NCBI GenBank assembly: GCA_015499995.1 | Contig: JADNRV010000001.1 | Location: 682,001-746,000, forward strand | DNA from: Flammula alnicola | Taxonomy: Eukaryota; Basidiomycota; Agaricomycetes; Agaricales; Strophariaceae | Direction: 5' to 3' | Length of the DNA: 64,000 bases | Shown: positions 49,754 to 59,902 of the stretch, one piece after another | How positions within the stretch are numbered: position 1 is the stretch's first letter | Layout: each line of letters starts with the position of its first letter | The notes under the pieces: generated by a model | What the model was told of the DNA's origin: nothing | The model's input: the letters and a program-made list of their open reading frames with translations, nothing else | Database searches by the model: none | Position numbers and translations under genes: made by a program

Positions 49754-51346
49754 TCATACCACATCGGAATTCTGTTTCTCTTCTGTTGTGGGCTCGTAAC
49801 CAGGCACAGGTGGCAAAACCCCTTCCTCGTCCGAATAGTCACTATCCTCTTGCCACGGTTTGAGTTCAACTTTAACACCTGCTGGTGTTTGCTGAGGCCA
49901 CCTCTTTTCTCGTTGGATATCAACTGGATCACCATCAGCCATGCTTCTCATGGCGAGCAACGTGTACTAAACTTCAAATTAGTTAACCTGATTTATGGGA
50001 TGCAGAAGAAACACCGACATTGGCATCGTTTCCAGCGTTGTGCAGATGTTTTGTGGGTATCTGGAGCAGACTGCAAGTTTTCTCCAATGATCGTTTGTTT
50101 CCATCGCCTTCACCCAGCAATGCGCCTATAAGATCTGCAGTGTCGATGACGAAAATCCCCGTTTCCGGCATTGTATCCGGTAAAACGTAGGACAGCCCAT
50201 TCAAATCTACACCTAGTTTATTGAGATCCCTAGTAGAAAAAGAAAGGTCAACGACATTATCTTGGGAACGATTATCTCCTCACTTGACATCCTGGGTGTT
50301 GTCGTGAAATATTAAGAATACGGAACCATATTCGGCAAGCTTTGCGATCAAATTGTGAATACGCTGCTTGAACACTGCTTTCTTGACAACCTCGCTCTCC
50401 CCGAACGTATAGTTCTGCAAGAAATTTTATTCATTAGTTCCAAAAGAATAAATGTCCACCCACATAGCGATGGTCTGGCACATATTGCGAGTTTCTAAAT
50501 GCTTTAGCTTCTTCGACTATGAAGTGTCCGTGGTCCTCAACTTGGGTACCAGCGTTCCAGCCGACGAGGCTCCATCCAAATTCTGTGAGCAATGTATGGT
50601 CGCGTTCCCATGCTTCAAAGTCAAGGGCACACCAGACGCCTTTTTTCCCCGTCCAAAAGTTACGAACGCGTTCGAAGAGATGACGGCGGTGAGTAACAAG
50701 TGGGTTGGATCCCTTCAACCGTTTGTTATTTTTGTCGATAATCTGGAACAACTCAGCAGGCAATACGGTGTTATGAGTTATATATAAGCGGTTACCTTGA
50801 TGGCATTGCGCAGCGACCCTCCATCCGGGTAAACGACAGGAGAAACTGTCTTTAGATTAGACTCTGTCAAGAGACAGTCCGAATACGGCAGGGGTATAAT
50901 GTGTTTGGTCAGTTGCATGGCATGCAGCCAATATCGCAAGTAGTCGACTTGGGCAGAAGAAAATAGCAGACGGGCTTCTCCGGTGGGGAAAGTGCCTGTT
51001 CGTAGACAAATTCAACATTATTTGAATTTGAATGAACTCTGGACAATCGTACCCATATACATTTGAACTCCCTTGATGCCTTCTACTTGAAGCGGATGAT
51101 CAGGGTGAACGAGAGCATCGTGTGCTATAAAGAATCTTTTATTAGTTCACCATCCAAGAAACCACGCTTTATATGAACCTAAGATGGCCTTGACCGGTGC
51201 CCTATCCTCAGGATCTGGCAGGGCTTGATGCCTGGAGGCAACCCTGATCAGCGGCGCCTTCCTCGGATATCCTGTTTCACCTACCACTCAAACCATATAT
51301 CAGTATATCTGTAGTATCCAGTAACCACAGGAGTCTCAGCGGGCAT
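49754..51346 (-). CDS. Gfd2/YDR514C-like protein with RNase H-fold (DEDDh) domain
   Basis: Start at 51346 (MPAETPVVTGYYRYTDIWF). N-terminal region VASRHQALPDPEDRAPVKAI and VDYLRYWLHAMQLTKH; then VVYPDGGSLRNAIKVTA. The exonuclease-like fold reads GVWCALDFEAWERDHTLLTE (Asp and Glu of motif I), VFLIFHDNTQDVKDL (motif II Asp) and LLQIPTKHLHNAGNDA (motif III His, Asp). All four acidic residues and the His appear kept, so it may be an active nuclease. The end is acidic (PWQEDSDYSDEEG). About eight exons. One base is missing from a short C/G run near 51285 (EW must continue in the GETGYPRKAP frame). Yeast Gfd2 is linked to mRNA export; the role here is inferred. Confidence 0.75.
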
Positions 51347-51644
51347 TGTATTCCAGGTATACAGTGGGGGGTATGAAGATGATAAACTCGTTCTGAAAGA
51401 CAAGTTGCGCGTCTAAATGAGATCGATCGCTGTTTGCACTTGTGTATTGTGCAGGCCAAGCAGTACACGGTCACGATCTCCTTCATTTCCTTTCTGGGAT
51501 ACAAAGGTTGGGAAGTCCCCGTTGCTCAATTGACTGCTTTCATTGTTATCTGCTTGCTCTTCCGACCCAGTCCAAGTCCCTGATCCTGACGGGGTCGTCG
51601 GACGTTTAACGACCTCGCGCTGAATAGCCGCACTCTTTCCTTAG

Positions 51645-52330
<686 letters not shown>

Positions 52331-52722
52331 ATATTTATCGTTTATCTTTCCTGACTTGTTTTATGTATCTTTTTTGCATATCGTTCATCTAAACTCCAAC
52401 ATAATGTATTCAGCCCCATTGACTGCTCTTTTCATCCTCCTTTGAAGTTTTATGCTCTTTGGTGTGGGTATAGTTACAGTAAAGTAAAACTCTAGTAATA
52501 CTTGTCACCGAACCCAAACTATCCCTACAACTCTAGAAGCGTCAATCCGTCAACAACGGCACGCGGTGGCCGATGAGCAAGTGTGATGCCAAAGTTGGAC
52601 GCGATATTCGGTTGTTTTTCTATATAAGAGAAAGAATCAGAGAGGAGCTTCAATAATTTTATGTGTCTTTCGTGTGCGGTCATATTAGATCAAGAAAGAT
52701 TCAACGGGCGTCCACCATTCCC
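52331..52722. other. convergent 3' region
   Basis: Between the converging CENP-A and COX18 genes. A/T-rich, no coding or RNA gene signal. Confidence 0.5.
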
Positions 52723-53963
52723 TCAGGAATATAAATGGGGGTCCCTCAAAACCACTTTTATTTTCATTCCGAGTGCAAAATGATCGCAACTTACATTGGT
52801 ACCCCAGATGTGTTTACCGTTGCTGTTTGGAGCTGGCTGGTTTGGAGAAGAGTTGGACTCCTTGGACGGCTGGGACTCAAGAAGTCGCCTATTCCTCCGT
52901 CGCGCGTCACTCCATTCCATTGCCCAGGTCTGGACTAAACCGAAGGCAGCTGAGGTGACCCAGTAAATTGTTACACTCTGCGGAGGTTAAGATCAGTACT
53001 TGCCACTCAACGTGATAGAGAAACATCGACTCTACCCCAGGTGTAATGGCAGCAACAATAATTCGTAGTACGGACAACCCTCGTAGCACTGTTTTAATTT
53101 GCTTCCCAAAGTTTGGGCGAGGTTTCCCGCCCTCGGCGATGCGCTTTGCCTCCTGCTCTTCAGCTTTCCGTTGTTGTTCCCGTTCGGCCGCGCCCATGAC
53201 CCAGTTTCCAGACTCTACGTTTGCCATGGTTAGAAACCCTAACACAACGGGCAGCGTCATGGTTGGATCCGGATGCACCAACGACGTCAGTGTTAAGAAG
53301 CTCTCGGAGTCAAAGGGCGTTGGGTCGATTGAGAGCCGGCTTAGCATGATTGTAAAGCCAATGAACACAGGTAGTTGCGATAATGGAGGTATAATGATGG
53401 ATGGGAGTGGGCTGCAGCGATGTTCCTTGAAGAGTTCCTTCTGCCGTGCTGTCAACTGAGTAATTTTTATTTGAGCATAAAGAACATGCGGGCAATCAAT
53501 TGGAGGGCAAATACCACTTGTATAGATTTCTCGGTATGATACTTCTGCAAGAACTTCTTATCTCCTCGTATACCTGCGCTCTTCATCTCTTCAAAAACGC
53601 GTTTTGCAACAAGGGGCTTGAGTTTCTGCATTTCTGGAATTACGATTTCCTCCGCTCTCCGCGTGCGGTCTTTTCCCTGTCACAGATACAACAGCCTGAG
53701 CATCCGAGGCAATAGTAAGTGAGAATGCGAACCCATATTGAAATAGGGAGAAGGGCTAATCGAGAGGCGATCGTGACAAGAATTATAGTTGTTGAATAAG
53801 GTGGAAGTGAGGGCGGGAGAGGTAGGGCGAGGGCCAAGTCGAGGAATCCATTACAGACGCTTTGAATAAAGTAGCGACGATTTGAAAGGGAAGGATGTCT
53901 ATAACCTGGCCGCGTTACGTGGAACGAGTGTGTCCGAAGACGCGCTCTGTGAAGAGCGAGCAT
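52723..53963 (-). CDS. COX18: Mitochondrial inner-membrane insertase Cox18 (Oxa1 family)
   Basis: Inserts the C-terminal tail of Cox2 across the inner membrane. Start at 53963 (MLALHRARLRTHSFHVTRPG), an Arg/His-rich presequence. First span VTIASRLALLPISIW, then the matrix loop RTRRAEEIVIPEMQKLKPLV, KELFKEHRCSPLPSIIIPPL, LPVFIGFTIMLSRLSI, SFLTLTSLVHPDPTMTLPVV, LRIIVAAITPG and VTIYWVTSAAFGLVQ (last spans). These features fit Cox18 better than Oxa1. About six exons. The C-terminus is uncertain: an open frame ends at 52723, but a possible intron (GTAAGT...) just before it would end the protein a few residues earlier. Confidence 0.87.
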
Positions 53964-54289
53964 GTGTAAGGTCGCAACAACAGCGGTTTCCCGCCAAAAT
54001 AGTTGCAACCCGAAACGTAGATCTAGACCAAAAGTACATATGCAATTATTTCATACCACAAAACAATCTCAAAACCTGTCTATATCCTCTACCTTGCTAC
54101 GTCTTTGGTTGCAGGACGGGAAGTCATACACAACAGCTTCTCGTGCATGGCTCAGGCGTACGCAGATAGTCATTAAGCATGCAAAAGAAATGTTTTTCTC
54201 ATGGACGTCCTATAGCATAGCATACAATCCTAAGCTCGACAGCAAAGTAAACACCGTCCTTCTCCCCAAATCAGACGTCGACCAAGCAC

Positions 54290-55058
54290 TTAGAATGCCA
54301 ATTGATGAGGGAATTGGCCCTTGGAAAGACCCCAGCTGGCTTTGAGATATTTCGAGAGGTTTTCTGTCTTCTTGATGGAAGCGAGGAGGGCGTTGTCGAC
54401 CTCTTTCTGGTCGGCGGCTTTCGAAGCAGGAATGGGCTCCTTGGCCTTGGGCTTGCCATCTTCGAAGAACTCCTCCTCTGCTGAGCGGCGCTCTTAGCAG
54501 CAGGCTTGACGAAGTAGGAGTCGTTGAATTTCTCGTCAACCTGAATTATATTTGGTCACGTCAAAGGCCGCATTTAAACCTTGCAATGCGTACCTTGAGT
54601 AAGGAGACATCAACTTTCGTCGATGTGGCGATAACGTAGGCCTGATTCACTCGTCGCAGAGGAACCCCGTTAATCTTGAACGGGCCAGTAACCAACAAGA
54701 GTCCGCTGGTGAGCTGCTTCAGGAACACGACTCGCTTTCCCCTGTAGCGTCCAGCGAGCAGGATAAGAATGGTTCCGGGGGTAATGGAAGTGCGCAGGGA
54801 GGGAGGTTTAGGGGACTTGCGACTTTTCTTGGGCTGGCGCACGTCTTCAGCAGGGTAGAAACGGGGTGCCTTTGTGGTAGGAACAAGGCGCTTTCCACCG
54901 TTCTTTTCGCCATTAATGCTCTTCTCAGTGTACTCTGCGGGGGCTTCGGCAGCGGGCTTGACGACTTTTTTGGGTCCCTTGTAGAGAGCGCGCTTGGCGA
55001 ATACCTGGGAGCGGGAGAGGCGGCCGACGCCGGGGGCGATTTCTTTGCTTCTGGCCAT
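54290..55058 (-). CDS. RPL6: 60S ribosomal protein L6 (eL6)
   Basis: Cytosolic large-subunit protein. Start at 55058 ([20 protein letters not shown]). Seen: [19 protein letters not shown], the KOW-type core [40 protein letters not shown], then after one intron (about 54540-54592) [12 protein letters not shown] and the end [18 protein letters not shown]. One base is missing at about 54471-54482: AAQQ runs into a wrong frame, while the frame beside it gives the family-like [17 protein letters not shown] through to a stop at 54290. The other frame runs on past the end of the domain. As an essential protein this break is almost surely a sequence error. A 5' leader intron (ending CTATAG just before the ATG) is likely. 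Confidence 0.94.
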
Positions 55059-55239
55059 TCTATAGAGGGTGTTAATGACAGTGCTGATAAGTGACGAGAC
55101 ACAGCGAATACGCACCTTGTGCTGTTGAGGTCGTCGAGGCCGATGCCTATAATATTGTACAAGTCTGGATTAGGAGAGGTCGTGTGGCTTGATAGAGCTA
55201 CACAGTTGCTTCGGCATTTGCCGAATTTGTCATTCTAGC

Positions 55240-55253
55240 GATAAGATAAGATG
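55240..55253. promoter_or_regulatory. Tandem GATAAG boxes in RPL6/nucleotidase divergent promoter
   Basis: GATAAGATAAGATG, two overlapping GATAAG motifs in the 262-base gap between RPL6 and the nucleotidase gene, 68-81 bases before the nucleotidase start codon. Same arrangement as in the URA3 promoter. Function inferred from the GATA-factor consensus. Confidence 0.45.
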
Positions 55254-55320
55254 TTGCTTCTGATCAAGATCAATTCCGTGAATTGCATAATAGTTCCGTT
55301 CCACTTTGATACAAACCATC

Positions 55321-56330
55321 ATGGGATCCAGAGACGCTACGCCAGCAGGTGGGGCATTTCCAACTTACCGATCCTTTATCAACGCTCACCGCCACAAGGA
55401 GATGATCGTCTCATTGTCTGGTTTGATATTGACAATACGCTCTACTCCGCCAGTTCCAGGATATCCCAAGCAATGGGCACCCGCATCCACGGTCTGCCTT
55501 TTTGCAACTTTACAACCGCGAGGCAATTCCCTGATCCCCGCACATCTAGCTTACTTTATTAGCCTTGGGCTTGATCATGACGAAGCGTCCGAACTCCATC
55601 TCAAATACTACACACAATACGGGCTCGCCCTTCGAGGACTAACCCGCCATCACGACGTTGGTAGCGTAATTCGACTTACTAAACTGACGCTGAAATGCTT
55701 ACCTGTCCGAAGACCCCCTAGATTTCGATCGCAAATGCGACGGTTCCCTCCCATTGGAGGATATGATTGCATATGACCCAACGCTTCGGAAGCTCTTGGA
55801 AGACATAGACAGGACGAAGGTCCGGGTTTGGGCTCTGACAAACGCTTATCGTCCGGTTAGTCGCTCGTATCTCATATCTACCCTTTATTTAACTCCTGGT
55901 AGCATGCAGAACGCGTTTTACACATATTGAAACTAGATGATCTCATTGAAGGTTTGGTCTACTGTGACTACCTCGTCAAGGACTTCGTGTGCAAACCTGA
56001 GCCGGAATTCTACGACGCGGTGCGTTCAATTATTTGATCGCTGCAATGGTGTTGATTTTTCTCTAGGCCATGAAACAGGCGAACGTCAACGATCCATCGA
56101 AATGCTACTTCGTCGATGATAATCGCAAGAACGTCGATGCAGCGCAAGCTCTTAAATGGGGACATTGCGTCCACTTTTGTGAAAGGGGTTTAGAGGCCAT
56201 GGAAGGAGGGAAGATTAAAGAAATTGATGATGCAAGAGAACCAGGAGCAGCCGACAACGACGTTGTTGATATTACTACCCTGGAAGAGTTGAGAAAGGTG
56301 TGGCCAGAAATCTTCAAGCAATCGACTTAG
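55321..56330 (+). CDS. Pyrimidine 5'-nucleotidase, SDT1/PHM8-like HAD hydrolase
   Basis: Dephosphorylates pyrimidine (and related) nucleoside monophosphates. Start at 55321 (MGSRDATPAG), then a splice into the HAD motif I DDRLIVWFDIDNTLYSAS (nucleophile Asp in DIDNT). The cap region reads LGLDHDEASELHLKYYTQYG and LALRGLTRHHDVDPLDF. Motif II is VWALTNAYRPHAERVL, motif III CDYLVKDFVCKPEPEFYD (Lys), motif IV KCYFVDDNRKNVDAAQA (Asp pair). About six exons, frame intact. Divergent from RPL6. Subfamily (SDT1/PHM8) is set by the DIDNTLY start and the YYTQYG cap; exact substrate unproven. Confidence 0.85.
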
Positions 56331-56650
56331 AGATTCAAGATCTCGGCCTACATATATCCACGGATATCGCTTGGACATTGCCTGTACCTGTTACCTCTGA
56401 TACACTATAGAAATAGAAATAATTCCTTCCATTTGTACATACACATACCCATCTATCATACCTTAGCCATAAAGTACCGACGATGTCTGCATACCACCTT
56501 AGTTTCGATCGAAGATCGCCGATGTATGATTATTTAACCTAACCCTGCACCAGCTCATCATCCACTTTCGGAAATGCTCCCATCGCACAAGATTGCGTAG
56601 TAAGCCAGAGTAAGCCATGGCTTGAGACAAGAGCTATAAACTCAACCATA
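56331..56650. other. intergenic
   Basis: Spacer between the nucleotidase and the TMA17-like gene, both on the plus strand. No coding signal. Confidence 0.5.
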
Positions 56651-57166
56651 ATGGACTACACACCACGCTTTTCTCAACCCTTCACACTTACTGAAGTCAT
56701 TGGCCTCGATGTGGCCGTAATTACTGAAGGTAAACACGATTCAACATGTATGTTTTATTTCAACACCGGGCTGAACGCACATATAGAGATCGCAAGGCTC
56801 CAAAATTCGTTGGCACACTTGAAGAAGACACAGGACATTCTTCAAGCCGACTTGAATGAGCCCGGAGAGTCGGATCCCGAAATCACGAAAGCCCTCGAGG
56901 AGAATACAGCAGTCATGTGCGTTTCATCTTGATGCATGTCTTGCACTTTGGAAACAGTAACCGACGGAATCTATCACAGTGGTTCTCAAGAAGAACGCAT
57001 AAGCATATTGAAGATGGCGCTCACTGAGAAAGGGATTGTGGCTGGATCGCATTACGACCCAATCGCGGCGCCGCAGTCAACACGTTCGACTCAGCCGGCG
57101 ACGGTCGCGGCGCCTTCAATGACAACTCTGAATAACGACACAGAAGACGAGGGTGTTTATTTGTAG
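56651..57166 (+). CDS. TMA17: TMA17/ADC17-like proteasome assembly chaperone
   Basis: Three exons join MDYTPRFSQPFTLTEVIGLD to EIARLQNSLAHLKKTQDI, then EITKALEENTAVIGSQEERI and LKMALTEKGIVAGSHYDP; stop at 57166. The coiled-coil plus the EEN-x-AVI-x-x-QEERI-x-x-L pattern is that of Tma17/Adc17, a stress-induced chaperone that helps pair Rpt6 and Rpt3 in the proteasome base. Length about 130 residues, as for the family. The Thr/Ser-rich C-terminus with an acidic DTEDEGVY end is typical of mushroom homologues. Homology rests on a short motif, hence moderate confidence. Confidence 0.65.
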
Positions 57167-57348
57167 GTCGACTACATGTGCATGGTCCATACCTCGTGGA
57201 GAGCAAGCAAAGCTATAGAGTCCATCTTCGAACTTTGGCGTCGTCATCAGAACATGATTTAACTCAAGGTACCGAAAGAGTTAAAAACTTAATTGTAAGA
57301 AACCTTGGCTATTAAATAGAAGCTCTTCACAGTTTGATTTGAAAATTT

Positions 57349-57363
57349 CTCTCTCTCTCTCTT
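57349..57363 (+). repeat. CT microsatellite
   Basis: Run of CT dinucleotides, probably the pyrimidine tract of a leader intron ending AATAG just upstream of the next gene's ATG at 57390. Confidence 0.6.
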
Positions 57364-57389
57364 TTCCCTTCAATCCAATAGCAGGGCCC

Positions 57390-58535
57390 ATGCCAATGAC
57401 GCCAGGTGTTCCAAAACATGTCGAATTTCGGGTAAATTTTGGAGGGTAAGTTTCTCAGCAAGCATGCTTTTCAACTACAAAGATAACTAAAGATATGTTG
57501 CATTGTTGTTAGCAAAATTGTCGACGCAGTGAGCCTAGATATAAAAATCAGGGAAGAACATGCCACAATACATGGCTTTCCAAAGAATGCCGATGCTGTG
57601 GAAAAAATGCAGGTCTGCATTTCCGAACTTTTCTGTGATATGTTTTGAGCTCACGGTTGGCAGGAGGGAAAAGAGGCCATAATCCACGAGCTTTCAAATT
57701 ATGAAGAGACATATCAGTCGTCAATGGATTTTTTCTTTCACCTGCAGGATGCTCCCGCGTTACAAGAACATACCCAGAATTTGATTCAATGGGCAGAAGA
57801 CTCCCGGAAACACCTCCTTGACATCAAGAAAGAGACCGCCATCCTGTCGAAGGAGCAGGAATGCCGTAACAACGAATTGGAGGCTGCAAGAGTAGCCGCT
57901 CGAGAGATGGAGTCCAAACTGTTGGCTTGTGAACGGCGGGTCAAAAGTATTTTTGTTCCCTGAATGATATGCAGCAGCAGCTGCCATCACCAAGAAAAAC
58001 TTGATCTTGAGGCACCTCTGTTGCCTTCGACCACGACGACACGTCTAGTTGAATCATCCATTCACAAAGTAAGTAAAATCCCTGACTGAATTTCGTCCAC
58101 ACTGTTCTGACCAATGCATTTCAGGTATGCTCGAGGTTCAAGGACTTGGACGATGCTTATAAAACTTATGAGAAAGGGCTAACTTTACTTCGAGATGACG
58201 TTGACGAAGCGAGGCGACCACCATCGCCGGCCCTCCGACCCATTGAAATCGACGAGGCAGATATATCCAACTCCAAGGCAATTAACGACATGATCTATAA
58301 ATGTTTCGTTCAGATGGTGGATTCCTTGTCCAAGCAGCTCTTGCACGATCTCCTGGACGACAATTCAGTGGCGCAAAAGGCTCTCAAGCTCCTCGAGATG
58401 CCGCTGAGGACAATCGGCCTCGAGATGGACCGCTTGCAAATAGAGATCCCGGCCCTTGACTTGGGCAATAGCAGCATCAAGGAGCCAGATGATGTTATGA
58501 TGCGAAATGGAGACGCAGTTCCCATGGAATTCTAG
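57390..58535 (+). CDS. Coiled-coil protein, unrecognised
   Basis: ATG at 57390 (MPMTPGVPKHVEFRVNFGG), then spliced exons KIVDAVSLDIKIREEHATIH, GKEAIIHELSNYEETYQSS, a heptad-rich stretch ILSKEQECRNNELEAARVAA, RLVESSIHKVCSRFKDLDD and the C-terminal helices INDMIYKCFVQMVDSLSKQL; stop at 58535. Mostly alpha-helical coiled coil, about 300 residues, no membrane span or signal peptide. The join at about 57950-57990 does not keep frame with the visible splice sites, so one base may be wrong there. A kinetochore, motor-adaptor or spindle role would fit the shape but is a guess. A leader exon may lie between 57167 and 57389. Confidence 0.55.
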
Positions 58536-59902
58536 GGAGGTTCTCGAATCCTGACTCGGAATTCGAAGAAGATGGCCTCCACCTCTGCGAACCGCGAGCA
58601 GATGTCGTATATTTTTGGCGCTCTGGGATTTTGATGACCACCTGGACGACCAACCCTTCACTATCTTGACGGCCGGAATGCTGTTGTGGTTACTCCAGGC
58701 CTTGTGCACATGTTTGACCCTTTTGTCTTGTCTTGCCCTCAAATCACATGGATCCGAGTCATTCCTGTACAAGTTAAAAATGCAGGTTGCGTGAGTCTCT
58801 TCTTTGTCCTGGTTTTCGTTGCGGCCAGCCGCTGACAATAACTCGCAGATACATCGGACTCCGCAGCGGGGCATCTCTACTGCAGGCTACAGCTCGAACC
58901 TGTCCTGATTCATATTTTTGGGTCTATGGGAAGCACACGTTTTTGGAACAACGTTCGCGGACACAAGCGAACCATCACCAAACTGACAAGCGCTTCAAGT
59001 TTCAAAATAAATAACAAAACATCCAAGGAAATGACAGATCGAGATCTCTAAGTAGTAACATTGCTAGGGAAGTCCTATTTGTCGAATAACGCTAGTGTTA
59101 CATTGCAAGGTTGAACGGAATAATGTCATGAACTATTTATTACAAGAAGCGAAGTGTGAAGTTGAACGAGTGTCGACGACACACGAAATGCAAGTAAGGT
59201 CGGTCGACACAGCCATATACTGTATATGTGTCCCCCAACTCATTAGAAATTTTTTGAATGAGGGGCAAAAAAAAAAGTGCGTGTGCATCTTGGGCAGCTA
59301 GTGGTAAGTGAACGGTATTAGTACTAGAATCTGAAACAGAACGTGAAGATAATGTACTCTGGCTGTGAAAAGTCCGATATTGTGCGACACTGTAAGGGGG
59401 AATCATAATGAAATAATGAAGGAGGAAAAAAGACCCGGAGATGGAAAGGACAGACAGAGGTCGGATAATGCAAGATGGATACATGAATATAACGAACGTA
59501 GGTGTGCGGCGTGCAGGGTGCGGTCCGTGTGCGGTGGAAATAAGTGCAGGTGTATTATGGGTGCGGTGCGGAGACGTAATGAGTAGAGAGGGCGTAGGAC
59601 GGATGGAGTCTGCAGCGGACGCGCACATATGGCCGGAGTGTAACTTGATAAATGGAACGAGAGAAAGCCAGTGTGTCATACATAGAGCCATAGCAGTTGT
59701 CAGATCAGGCAAACGTAGATAACCACATGCATGTCATGCATTCATGGGATTTGGGACTAATCGGCTCCTGCGCGAGGATGGTCGGACGGAAGGTCGGTGG
59801 CGGTAAAAAACATTCAAGCTTCAAGGTCAGAAGCTTGAAGTCAAAGGGCGGAAGGAAGGAAGGAAGGAAGGGAAGCCAAGAGAGAGGCATGTCTTGTTAC
59901 CG
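58536..59902. other. long intergenic region
   Basis: About 1.4 kb between converging genes. An intron-like GTGAGT...CGCAG segment (about 58795-58848) suggests transcription, and a frame from 58572 to 59014 could be pieced together with one indel, but the product is not protein-like enough to call. Contains AAGCTT pairs (59815, 59831) and a GGAA microsatellite near its end. Confidence 0.4.
59850..59874. repeat. GGAA microsatellite
   Basis: About five to six tandem GGAA/GAAG units in the 3' untranslated side of the low-complexity gene, just after two AAGCTT palindromes. Confidence 0.7.

Noticed and set aside
58572..59014. Possible membrane protein pieced together with one indel and one intron
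   Set aside because: Needs both an invented base and an unproven intron, and the last third looks random.
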